Shown: piece by piece, positions 1 through 10,252 of the stretch
Layout: every line of letters starts with the position of its first letter
Numbering within the stretch: the first letter of the stretch is position 1
NCBI GenBank assembly: GCA_947685225.1
Contig: CANTUV010000015.1
Location: 4,712,001 to 4,776,000, forward strand
DNA length: 64,000 bases
Reading direction: 5' to 3'
Source: Garcia nutans
Taxonomy: Eukaryota; Streptophyta; Magnoliopsida; Malpighiales; Euphorbiaceae
Program-made: the position numbers and the translations under genes
Notes under the pieces: model-generated
What the model was told of the DNA's origin: nothing
Database searches by the model: none
The model's input: only the letters and a program-made list of their open reading frames with translations

Positions 1-321
1 GTAGCGAGCAGATACACACAGTTAGCTTTACTAGAAGAGAGAAGGTTAAACGCACTGTATCATCACCAACTGTATCAAAAGAAGATAGCTCGGGCCCATA
101 ATAGAAGGGTTAAAATTAGAAAACTTAGAGTCGGGGATTTGGTGTTGAAGCAATGTAAGCCTAATGTATCTGATCTAAGAGGGAAGTTTAAGCCTAGCTA
201 GGAAGGGCCATATGTCGTGAAACAAGTCATGAACAAAGATGCGGTAAAGTTATCAGACATGGACGGGAACGAGTTTAGTGAGCCAGTAAACATTGACAGG
301 TTGAAGAGGTTTTATGTATGA
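1..321 (+). pseudogene. Tat-1 integrase C-terminal tail (partial)
   Basis: Frame 1 reads as the C-terminal end of a Ty3/gypsy polyprotein, after the integrase core: a basic segment with LYHHQLYQKKIARAHNRRVK, then GDLVLK, then DGNEFSEPVNIDRLKRFYV and a stop at 319-321. The same end occurs at 27541-27824 in the second Tat copy, so the two are the same family. An in-frame TAG at 199-201 breaks this copy. The start lies outside the window. The residues are those of the integrase tail that binds DNA; no catalytic residue is included here. Confidence 0.85.
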
Positions 322-1320
322 TATATAATAATAATAATAATAATAATAAAAATAAAAGAGCTCGTTAGGTTGAAAACCCAAAAAGGGCAGCCTAGGCAAA
401 AATTAGAGCAGTCCGCTTGTTCTGAAAACCCGAAAGGGCGGGCTAGGCAACAATTAGGGCTAAATGAGAGAAAATCGTCAATTAGAAAACCCGAAAGGGC
501 TAGTTGGCAACAGGAGTGATTTTGTGTATGCTGGCTTTATGTTTGGTTGTTTCCCAATTTAATAAAACAGAATTAATGTTAAAATTGTTCTATGTGCACT
601 GTTATAAGTATTTGACCAGATATGGATAAAATAAATAAGCATAATAGCAAAAGGTGATGACAAATTTTAAATGGAAAAGAAGCATCTTTTATTACTTTAA
701 TTATTTTTCATCCTAACAATACACTTCCTGAATTAGCAAATGTAAAATCTATGGCAGTCAATAAATATAACGTGCAGGCCAGCTTTGCCTCAGCTGATCC
801 AAGTAGGCTTCAGTCAAGCAAGGCATGTCCAAATATGGAGTGAAGTAAGAATCACGAGGCTCAGCTCCGTACTGATGACCAAGTCAGCGAGGATCATAGC
901 ATGTACCTTAACGAAGAGTAGCAAGGAGAACATACATCAAGTATGTTTGCATGGTGATATGAGAAATCTTCCACCAAGGTACCAACCAACGGATATTGAC
1001 TTCAGAGCATGAGTGGATCCAGTCAATCTAGTCAGCATATGAAGAAGCAGGATGGAGTAGTTTCCTAGAAGAATGATGACATGGTAGATATCTGGAAAAA
1101 TCCATGGATTGAGTATCAAGCAAACAAAGACGCTCCTGAAGCCAAATCTATGAAGAAAAAGAAAAAAAAGTCCGCTAAATTGAAAACCCGCAAGGGCAGC
1201 TTAGGAAAAAATTAGGACAGCTCGCTAGTTCCGAAAACCCACATGGGGGGACTAGGCAAAAATTAGAGCAATAAAAAGAAGAAAAAAGAAATTGAAAACC
1301 CGAAAGGTCAGTTTAGGTAA
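322..1320 (+). repeat. Tat-1 3' region, short dispersed repeats
   Basis: This is non-coding DNA just after the pol stop. It contains several copies of a roughly 65-base unit built on GAAAACCCGAAAGGGC followed by AGCTAGGCAAAAATTAG-like sequence, at about 358-520 and again at 1165-1320. The same units occur at 27840-27990 and 28650-28930 in the second Tat copy. The part in between (540-1080) is about 80 percent alike in the two copies by eye. A 75-codon plus-strand reading frame at 785-1012 has a related counterpart at 28259-28459. I see no domain in it and do not call it a gene. Confidence 0.7.
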
Positions 1321-1900
1321 TTACCTGAAGCAGCAACAGACTCCCAGTCAGTCTCTTTGTCAATCCTAATTTAAGTCGGTCTAATCCAACTAAGGTCTCG
1401 GCTAAGATCACAGGTAACGACGACAAGCCTCCTTCCATTTGGTCCATAATATCCAATACTCTTAGATCAATATCACTGTCAAAAGAGACAAGCAGGAATT
1501 GGCCGAGCAAGCAAAGATAGAGCATACGTCCCCATGCCTTAGTAGGAGCCAAATGAGAGAGACAAAAATCAATCAAGGGAGCAAGTAGAATTTTTTCACC
1601 TCTCATCAACCGAAGAACTTCTGGTTTTGGAATTTAAAATAACATCTGTATCTTCTGTTGAGTCTTGAAAATCAATGTGGGTAACGCCATTTATTGATTA
1701 TTTGGGTATCCAAGGATGACCTAAAATTCTTCAATCAAAGGACATATTTCAAAGCCATTAATTTTAAATACCTCAAAATCCATATTCCAAAAGGAAGCCA
1801 CAGCATGTAAGAAGGAGTGGTCCAATTTAACATTTTGAAAACATTTTAAAACATCAAGTTTTGACCATGAAATTTGCTTCCAATGAATGGCATCCATATT
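1313..1900 (-). pseudogene. Antisense Tat gene fragment, DUF7745-like
   Basis: Read on the minus strand, this stretch gives a broken protein: FLHAVASFWNMDFEVFKING, then FEICPLIEEF, several in-frame stops, then RGEKILLAPLIDFCLSHLAP and LDIMDQMEGGLSSLPVILAE. The FW...F.I...E.CP.IEEF signature and the later ILAET segment resemble the plant family annotated as DUF7745, from memory. The same protein is read at 28935-29543 in the second Tat copy, and each copy is broken at different points. It runs opposite to gag-pol. Extra antisense reading frames are known from the Tat lineage. The function is unknown. Confidence 0.55.
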
Positions 1901-2339
1901 CTAAAATAGAATTTTTATCTTCTTTAAATGATGCTCGGTCATGGTTGATGAATGAAGGAAAATCAAAATTGTTAAAGGAGTCTTTACGTTGAAATGGAAA
2001 GTTTTTAGTTTCTGAATGAAATATGGCATAAAAGGTGATTTATATAAAAGAAGCAAGCCTTTCCAAAATTGACAAGGAAAAGGTGATGAGAAAGGGTGAG
2101 ACCGTATGGCATAAGGAAAGGAATTGGCGATAATTTCCTTTACCACGTTGAATTTGGTTTAGCAAAGTAATGTGGTTGTGAATTATGAAATTGTGATGCA
2201 CTATTTATGATGTGATAAAAAAAAGTAGAATAATAATTGTGGCACAGTAGAAAAAAAAAGAGAAAGTTAGAATAAAGATGGAAATTGTATTTTTTTCATT
2301 ATTGTACAATATTTATATAATTGATATAATATTTATACA

Positions 2340-4867
2340 TCACTAAGAGGGTGGTGGTGGGCCATCAATTAAAGCCCTAAAAAAGTCATCTCCTGTTGAA
2401 GGAGGGGGCAAATCACTCGTCCCAAGTTCGCCTGAAGCGGGAGCACCAAAGTTCGGCAAATTACTCATCCTGGGATCACCCGAAGCAGGAGCACCAAAAT
2501 CCCTATTACCTTAAAGTTCCGATCCATCACGGTCCTTATCAGAAGCAGACGAAAGGATCTCATAGTCATCAGTCTAGGGGCCTCTTGATGAAGAAGCGCC
2601 AGGATCCCTCATCCCCTGAAATCGAAAGTCTCGGAAATTTTGTTCGAATTGATGATATAAATTTTCAAAATGAGAAGCCCGCTGACGACTTGCAGCCAAC
2701 TCTTCTTGAAGTTTCCTATTTTGTTCTTCGAGCATCCACTGTGAGCTAGGAGGAAAAAAAGTAAGAGCATATATAATCATGCATACATATAGCATAAATT
2801 ACCATGAAATAAGAAAACTTACCAGGTAATTCATATCAATGCTCTGCAGATGAGATGGCATATCTGGTGAGCTAGAATGAGAAAATGAAGGGGCAGTAAA
2901 AGAAGATCCAGCCTCATGATCAAATGAGCCAACAGCCTGCAACAATCATTAAAGAATCCAAAAAAAAAAAGAAGAAGTAGTTGCAAGGGGAAAATGGTAA
3001 AAGTTTTACCTGAGAAGTACTAGCCCCGATATGTGGAATAAACTCTCCTGCATCTCCGTGATGTTCCTCTTCATCTCTACCCTCATTTTCCTCAGGAATC
3101 TTCCATACGTCAACAGGAGACACATCAAAGTTCAAGAGCCTTCTTTGAATAAAATGGGCATAAGATGCACTCGACGGATAGAGAAATCCCTCAATACCAT
3201 AACCGTACTAAGCCGGCCGCCATGCATCCTCCGGCATCGACATAATATTTAAAGTGTATTCAGGGCAAGGCATCAGAATCCTCCGCTGCTCTGGACCGAG
3301 GAACCACTCATAAACTCTCTCTCCGAGAAACCAGCCACTAGACACTGGGCCAGCGATGACTCGGTGAGAATGTTGGAAAGATAGCGCAGCCTCATCAAAG
3401 GAGACCAGTTTGCTCGCTCTTCTGGGTTCCACCAGGCCAAATTCATCTGCAAAATAACATAAGGTAAGTAAACTTTCACATAAAATTTAAAGCATACTAA
3501 TGCTATTTTACCTAGTCCCAGGTTAAGCGGCTCAACACAAAGCAATAAGTATGTACATGGTGAGAGCCGGGAACGTTCACACGGTCGGACAACCAGAAAT
3601 TTAATCTCTGATACCCGACCCTATCTCAAAAAATACCGGGTACCCTCACGAGGTTGTGTTCATAAGCCCATGTCTACAACAATAAAGATCACATTTATAC
3701 AAGAAAAGAGTGGAAATGACATTGGTAGAAGAAGAATACCTCGACAACCGCCATCAAGCCGACAAAAGACTTCTTGTTTCGGCAAAGTTTATCAAGACCA
3801 TGGTAAAGACAAGCAAGACCAGCTTCACCCCAGCCAGAAGACGGTACCATTCTGAAATAAGAAAGGACATTCAACACTGACAAGTGGATGGAGGATTCAG
3901 TGCTGCCTAAGATGGTCGACCCAAGAAAATATAACAAAAATCCTCGAGCATACTGTTAGGCCGTGTCTCTGCCAACCCGTCCTTCGTAGTTCATCCAATA
4001 ACTACGAATTGGCTCTATTTTTATCTTAAAAGGCCCTTTATATGATGGTTCCATATCAACTAATTCTTAAATTTCTTCAAATGTTAAAATATCGTTGGTT
4101 ACAGGAACCGGAACACCATCAAATCGAAGGCCGATTATAGCAGTAAAATCAACCGGACCAATTGTCATCTCTCCAATGGGCAAGTGAAAAGAATGAGTTG
4201 TGTCCAACCATCATTCTGCAAGTGCCTGGACTATACTCCGGTCTATCTGATACTCCTCGGATGGTAATTGCAAGATGAAGTTCTCAAAGCCGCAATCTCG
4301 GATAATCTGCCTTACCGGAGAAGGCACTACATTGTACCATTGTCGGGCTTTGTAAATACACCCTCCAGTCCGAACAACGCAACAATCATGCTAACACAGA
4401 GCCAGGTAAGTTAATACCAGGTAAGTACATATTATCCTATCTGCTTAAATTAATATATTTTTCCTAAATTTTCTAAAAAAAGATAATAATATAAAAATAC
4501 AAAATAAAGAAAAATAATAAAGGCAAACACAATAATAATAAAAGAGCATAATATAAAAACATAAATCAAAATAAAAAATAAAAAATAATAATAATAACAG
4601 AAAAAAATAAAATAATAAAAAATAATAATAAAAAAATAATAACAGAAAGATGAAAAAATTGAAAAACAAAATAATAAAATAATAATAATAATAACAGAAA
4701 GACGAAAAATCAAGAAAAAAGGAAAGAAAAATAATTACCGCGCTCTTTTGGTTGGAACTGCGATGAAGCGGCATCCTGGCTAGTATATCTATATTTCCGT
4801 CTTCATGATGCTGAATAAACTCCAATAACTTGGCATTAGAATGAGTCCCTGACCTTGAAGCATGCAT
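2340..4867 (-). pseudogene. Antisense plant-mobile-domain (PMD) gene, copy 1
   Basis: A spliced gene remnant runs against the Tat element. Minus-strand exons I can place are: 4738-4867 (starts MHASRSG), 3740-4390 (PMD core), 3512-3673, and one starting at 3446. The junctions carry usable GT/AG signals, for example acceptor TTAG before 4390, donor GTATTC after 3740, acceptor TGTAG before 3673 and TTTTGCAG before 3446. The core exon reads VRQIIRDCGF, then FHLPIGEMTIGPVDFTAIIG, then YARGFLLYFLGS, then WGEAGLACLYHGL. This order is diagnostic of the PMD/aminotransferase-like family (MAIN/MAIL1 and transposon-borne relatives). A coiled coil (QWMLEEQNRKLQEELAASRQ) lies near 2735. In-frame stops make this copy dead. 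Confidence 0.75.
4445..4735. repeat. AAT-rich simple-sequence intron of PMD copy 1
   Basis: This is a low-complexity stretch of AATAAT/AAAATAAT units on the plus strand. It fills the first intron of the antisense PMD gene. It produces long Tyr/Phe-rich reading frames on the minus strand that are an artefact of composition. The equivalent stretch in the duplicate copy is 8725-9003 and differs mainly in repeat number. Confidence 0.8.
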
Positions 4868-4984
4868 TTTTTTTTTTTGAAAATTATGTGCTAAATTTGA
4901 AAGAATTTGAGAGAATTATAAAATTTGAGAAATCTTGCTATGAATCGAATGAAAGAACTCGTGGGTTTATACAGAGAAACGGCA

Positions 4985-5165
4985 AGGAAAAAACAAAATT
5001 CAAAAGTAAATAGTAAACTTTTACTATTGATAAATAGTAATTTTTATTATTTATAAATAGTAAATTACTGTTTATAAATAGTAAATAAATATTTTCAATA
5101 GTAAAATACTATTTATAAATAGTATTTTACTATTTATAAATAGTAAATAGTGTATGAATAGTGAC
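4985..5165. repeat. Cluster of short palindromes (CTATTTATAAATAG)
   Basis: The segment consists of about eight copies of TATTTATAAATAGTA, each nearly its own reverse complement, separated by a few bases. It sits between the start of the antisense PMD gene and the minisatellite. The copy at 9275-9425 has the same design. Such a run can fold into many alternative cruciforms. TATAAATA cores could also act as TATA-like sites, possibly for the antisense gene that begins at 4867, but I see no direct proof. Confidence 0.7.
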
Positions 5166-5294
5166 TACACAGTAAATTCAATTATTCACTTTAATCATTC
5201 AAATACTTGCATGTGTATAAATATTTTTACACGCAAGGGGCAAGAAGAAGACATATGCATAAAAATTAGCTAAACTTTTTGAAATAAAAAATTA

Positions 5295-5690
5295 TTAGCT
5301 AGAGTCCAGAACCCAAATTATCTTTAGGTCCAGAACCTATAATCTCTTCTAAGTCCAGAACTTAGCCCAGGTCCAGAACCCAAATTTTTCTTAGGTCCAG
5401 AACCTAGAATCTCTTCTAAGTCCAGAACTTAGCTCGGGTCCAGAACCCAAATCTTCCTTAGGTCCAGAACCTAAAATCTCTTCTAAGTCCAGAACTTAGC
5501 TCGGGTCCAGAATCCAAATTTTCCTTAGGTCCAGAACCTAGAATCTCTTTTAAGTCCAGAACTTAGCTCGGGTCCAGAACACAAATTATCTTTAGATCCA
5601 TAAACTAAAATTATCCTTAGGTCCAGAACCTAAAATTATCCTTGAGTCCAGAATTCGAACCGGGTCCAGAACCCAAAACATCAACTATCT
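5295..5690 (+). repeat. Minisatellite, GTCCAGAAC family, array 1
   Basis: A tandem array with a higher-order unit of about 67 bases is made of three variant sub-units, all starting GTCCAGAAC: GTCCAGAACCCAAATTTTTC, GTCCAGAACCTAGAATCTCT and GTCCAGAACTTAGCTCGG. The array ends shortly before the polypurine tract. It is a fixed part of this Tat 3' region, since the duplicate copy has it at 9565-10165. Confidence 0.9.
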
Positions 5691-5748
5691 CAAAAATTAA
5701 GTCTTAATTCTTTTCACTCTCTTTCACTAAAGTCTCAGATCATTCAAG

Positions 5749-5760
5749 CAGGGGGCAAAC
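5749..5760 (+). other. Polypurine tract of Tat-1
   Basis: AAGCAGGGGGCAAAC lies directly before the LTR start TGTAGACTC at 5761. A purine-rich run abutting a 5'-TG is the standard primer site for plus-strand synthesis in LTR elements. The duplicate has AAGCAGGGGCAAAC before 10253. Confidence 0.75.
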
Positions 5761-7869
5761 TGTAGACTCTTAATTTTTGACTCAGTCCGGTCCAATATAT
5801 TTTAATTAGTCCAAAATAATTTTTGTGTTGTCAAATATATTTTAATTAGTCCAAAACAATTTTTATTATATTAATTAAATAATTTTTGCTTTAGTATCTA
5901 ATTTTTATTAATAAAAAATAAAAATAAACAAAAAAATCGGCGACGAAAAATTTCATCGCCAAAAAGGGCTGCGGCGAAATGGCCCACAAGATTTTCCTAC
6001 GGCGAAATGGCTCGCAGGCCCATTTCACCCACCACTGCCGCAACCAGCTGGGCAGCTTTTTTGCTAGCGCATTTTTTCCGCAATAGTTTTTTTTTCCAGC
6101 GCAATTTTTCCGCAGCGGTTTTTTTCGCCAGCAAAATTTTTTCGACGAAAATTTTTTCGAAACCTAATACAATTAGGTTTTGGTTTCCTTTTCTTAATCA
6201 ATGTTATATTCCGTGAATAACTAGACTTAACCATAAAAAATCTTCTATAAATAAGACCAAAAACAACATAAAAAGGAGGAGAAATCTTGAGGAGAAATTG
6301 AGACCGAAATTGAGGAGGAAAACCTTGAATCAATTAGACTTTTTTGAGAGAGCAAACAAGCAATTCATTCCATCAAAGGCAGCAAAGCTTGTCTTTGTTC
6401 TTGTTCATCCAAGAAGTGATTTTTTGTGGAACCAACAAACAAAGGTATGAATTTCTTTATTTGTTTCATTAATTCACAGTAGCTTCATCATTCAAAAATC
6501 TTTAAATAATTGTTTCTGTTTCTTCAAAATAAAAAAACCCTAAGAACTTTAATTTACCTTTTCTAAAGCTTAAAAATCTTAATTCATTTATTTGTTTTCC
6601 AAAAATCTTAAAATTGTTATTTTTACTTCTTCAAAATCTTAAAACCCTAATTGAACCTGTTTCTTTTCAAAATCCTAAATTTGAGTCTGTTTCTTTCCAC
6701 AAACCCTAAAAACATCTTTTCTGTTTATATAAACCTTAAATCATTTTGTTTATTTTCATAAAACTTTATAAAATTATCAATTGATTTCCAAATTCTAAAA
6801 CCTAATGCATTCTTCGAAACCCTAATTCAAAAATTCTAAAACCCTAATTCAACTCCAAAATCCAAAACAGTAAACCCTAAACTAGCTAAACTAAACCCTA
6901 ATTTTTCTAAACCCTAATTTTTTAAAACCTTAAAACCATATAAATTTAAATGTTAAAATTCAACACCATAAGCTTAAAATCATAATTCAGTAAGTAACCG
7001 TAAAATCATAAATCCAATATTTTAAAGTGTCCAAACCCTAGTTTCATAATCTCACTTCTTAAACACTAATTTGGTTAATCAAAAAACTTTATCAACCTCT
7101 TAATTTCTAAAACTTTGCCCCATTTCAATTCTTTTAAAATTTACAGTAGCTTAGCCCATAAATTCCAAAACCCTAAACACATTAAATGAAGAAACTTAAA
7201 TAGAAACAGTAGCCATAATTTGGATTTTTATTTGCTTTATTCAATTTTATATTTGATTATGCTTTAATTTATATGCTTTAATTTATTTAAGTTCAATGCT
7301 TGGTTTATTTAATTTATCATGGATGGATGTTTACATTTTATTGATGTTTAATACCTTTGATGAATGATTTATTTATGATGAATGGTTATTTACTTTTATC
7401 GATTTATTTAGATTTCCAAATGTTGTAAGAGGTATGTTTCCACTTGGTGGGTACCTCATTAGTTAAATATCATTTAATTTAAATTGCTTTTCTATTTTAG
7501 AACCAATGTAAAGGTTACGTTTCTACCTTTCGGTGGGTGTCCTATTTAGACATGGGATGTAAGGACATGTTTCCATCCTCGGATGGGTGTCCATTTATTT
7601 ATTTTGCTTGGACATTGTTTTGATTTTCAATATATAGATGCTTTATTTTAATTATTTTGTGTAATATGGATAATGTTGTTATATTTAAGAATTTTATAAT
7701 ATTAAGATCTGTAAAGGAGGCCGGTTCTAATAAACCGGGCGTTGTGGGGGTACTGGGCCATTTGTCACCTTCCCCACACGTACCCAACTTTCCGAACCTA
7801 TTAGGGGGTTGGGGATTCCTTAGGAATCTAGTCATCCACTCCTTTCTTATTTCCCGGCCCGCCCGGGTG
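5761..7869 (+). repeat. Tat-1 3' LTR (right end truncated)
   Basis: The LTR starts with TGTAGACTCTTAATTTTTGA after the polypurine tract. It is colinear with 10253-12300 up to GGGTGGTGA, after which the two copies diverge. The last ~115 bases of the LTR (present at 12305-12418) are missing and PMD sequence follows directly. It holds a GC-rich hairpin zone (5933-6155), a TATA box (6246), a cluster of AAACCCTAA telo-boxes (6534-7180) and the C-rich end CCCGGCCCGCCCGGGTGG. Confidence 0.8.
6246..6253 (+). promoter_or_regulatory. TATA box of Tat-1 LTR
   Basis: TATAAATA occurs about 485 bases into the LTR, followed by purine-rich AAAAGGAGGAG leader-like sequence. It is conserved at 10711-10718 in the other LTR. 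By position it would divide U3 (5761 to about 6275) from R/U5. The start site is inferred, not seen. Confidence 0.6.
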
Positions 7870-9274
7870 GTGAAACTAAAAATTTAATCTTAGATACCCA
7901 ACCCTATCTCGGGAAATACCGGGTACCCTCACGAGGTTGTGTTCATAAGCCCATGCCTATAACAATAAAGATCACATTTATACAAGAAAAGAGTGAAAAT
8001 GACATTGGTAGAAGAAGAATACCTCGACAACCGCCATCAAGCCGACAAAAAACTTCTTGTTTCAGCAAAGTTTATCAAGACCATGGTAAAGACAAGCAAA
8101 ACCAGCTTCACCCCAGGCAGAAGACGGTACCATTCTGAAATAAGAAAAGACATTCAACATTGACAAGTGGATGGAGGATTCAGTGCTACCTAAGATGGTC
8201 GACCCAAGAAAATATGACAAAAATCCTCGAGCATACTGTTGGGTCGTGTCTTTGCCAACCCGTCCTTCGTAGTTCATCCAATTACTACGAATTGGCTCGA
8301 TTTTTATCTTAAAAGGCCCTTTATATGATGGTTCCATATAAATTAATTCCTAAATTTCTTCAAATGTTAAAATATCATTGGTTAGAGGAACCGGAACACC
8401 ATCAAATCGAAGGCCGATTATAGCAGTAAAATCAACCGGACCAATTGTCATCTCTCCAATGGGCAAGTGAAAAGTACGAGTTGTGTCCAACCATCATTCT
8501 GCAAGTGCCTGGACTATACTCCGGTCTATCTGATACTCCTCGGATGGTAATTGCAAGATGAAGTTCTCCAAGCCACAATCTCAGATAATCTGCCTTACCC
8601 GAGAAGGCACTACATTGTACCATTGTCGGGCTTTGTAAATACACCCTCCAGTCCGAACAACGCAACAATCATGCTAACACAAAGCCAGGTAAGTTAATAC
8701 CAGGTAAGTACATATTATCCTATCTACTTAAATTAATATATTTTTCCTAAATTTTCTAAAAAAAGATAATAATATAAAAATACAAAATAAAGAAAAATAA
8801 TAAAGGCAAACACAATAATAATAAAAGAGCATAATATAAAAACATAAATCAAAACCAAAAATAATAAATAATAATAATAATAACAGAAAAAATAAAATAA
8901 TAAAACAAAAATAATAACAGAAAGATGAAAAAATAAAAAAAAATAAAATAATAATAATAATAACAGAACGACGAAAAATCAAGAAAAAAGGAAAGAAAAA
9001 TAATTACCGCGCTCTTTTGGTTGGAACTGCGGTGAAGCGGCATCCTGGCTAGTATATCTATATTTCCGTCTTCATGATGCTGAATAAACTCCAATAACTT
9101 GGCGTTAGAATGAGTCCCTGACCTTGAAGCATGCATTTTTTTTTTTGAAAATTATGTGCTAAATTTGAAAGAATTTGAGAGAATTATAAAAATTGAGAAA
9201 TCTTACTGTGAATCGAAAGAAAGAACTCGTGGGTTTATATAGAGAAACACAGCAAGGAAAAAACAAAATTCAAA

Positions 9275-9425
9275 AGTAAATAGTAAACTTTACTATTGAT
9301 AAATAGTAAATTTTATTATTTATAAATAGTAAATTACTGTTTATAAATAGTGACTTACTATTTCCAATAGTAAAATACTATTTATAAATAGTAATTTCCT
9401 ATTTATAAATAGTAAATAGTGCATG
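9275..9425. repeat. Short palindrome cluster, copy 2
   Basis: Copies of TATTTATAAATAGTA are interleaved with AGTGACTTACTATTTCC. It is the counterpart of 4985-5165 with a different number of units. Confidence 0.65.
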
Positions 9426-9564
9426 AATAGTGACTACACAGTAAATTCAATTATTCACTTTAATCATTCAAATGCTTGCGTGTATATAAATATTTTTACA
9501 CGCAAGGGGCAAGAAGAAGACATGCATAAAAATTAGCCAAACTTTTTGAAATAAAAAATTATTA

Positions 9565-10165
9565 GCTCGGGTCTAGAACCCAAATTATCTTTAGGTCCAG
9601 AACCTAGAATCTCTTCTAAGTCTAGAACTTAGCCCGAGTCCAGAACCCAAATTTTTCTTAGATCCAGAACCTAGAACCTCTTCTAAGTCCAGAACTTAGC
9701 TCATGTCCAAAACCCAAATTTTTCTTAGGTCCAGAACCTAGAATCTCTTCTAAGTCCAGAACTTAGCCTGGGTCTAGAACCCAAATTTTTCTTAGGTTCA
9801 GAACCTAGAATCTCTTCTAAGTCCAGAACTTAGCTCGGGTCCAGAAACCAAATCTTCCTTAGGTCCAGAACCTAAAATCTCTTATAAGTCCAGAACTTAG
9901 CTCGGGTCCAGAACCCAAATTTTCCTTAGGTCCGGAACCTAGAATCTCTTCTAAGTACAGAACTTAGCTCGGGTCCAAAACCCAAATTTTCCTTAGGTCT
10001 AGAACCTAGAATCTCTTTTAAGTCCAAAACTTAGCTCGGGTCTAGAACCCAAATTATCTTTAGGTCCAGAACCTAAAATTATCCTTAGGTCCAGAACCTA
10101 AAATTACACTCAGGTCCAGAACCTAAAATTATCCTTGAGTCCAGAACTCGAACCGGGTCCAGAAC
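9565..10165 (+). repeat. Minisatellite, GTCCAGAAC family, array 2
   Basis: The 67-base higher-order unit is the same as in 5295-5690, but the array is about 200 bases longer, with extra whole units. This accounts for most of the length difference between the two tandem blocks. Confidence 0.9.
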
Positions 10166-10252
10166 CCAAAACCTCAACCATCTCAAAAATTAAGTCTTAT
10201 TGCTTTTCACTCTCTTTCACTAAAGTCTCAGATCATTCAAGCAGGGGCAAAC

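Larger units (their letters stand above)
7870..10252 (-). pseudogene. Second copy of the Tat 3' region with antisense PMD gene
   Basis: This is a near-identical tandem copy of 3590-5760. It begins inside PMD exon 3 (7870-7957) and contains the whole PMD core exon (8023-8673), the low-complexity intron (8725-9003) and the first exon (9004-9136). The palindrome cluster, a longer minisatellite and the polypurine tract follow. The core exon reads FHLPIGEMTIGPVDFTAIIG and YARGFLSYFLGS. It has fewer stops than copy 1 just upstream of YARG (TTQQYARG instead of TA*QYARG). The remainder of the gene downstream of exon 3 is absent, because the copy starts at the truncated LTR junction. Confidence 0.75.

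Noticed and set aside
4445..4867. 140-codon Tyr/Phe-rich minus-strand frame (and its duplicate near 8728-9136)
   Set aside because: Most of it translates an AAT-rich simple-sequence intron. Only the N-terminal ~43 residues belong to a real exon of the PMD gene.
6534..7180. AAACCCTAA repeats taken for interstitial telomere
   Set aside because: The motifs are spaced by unrelated sequence inside an LTR and are not in tandem. They are telo-boxes at most.
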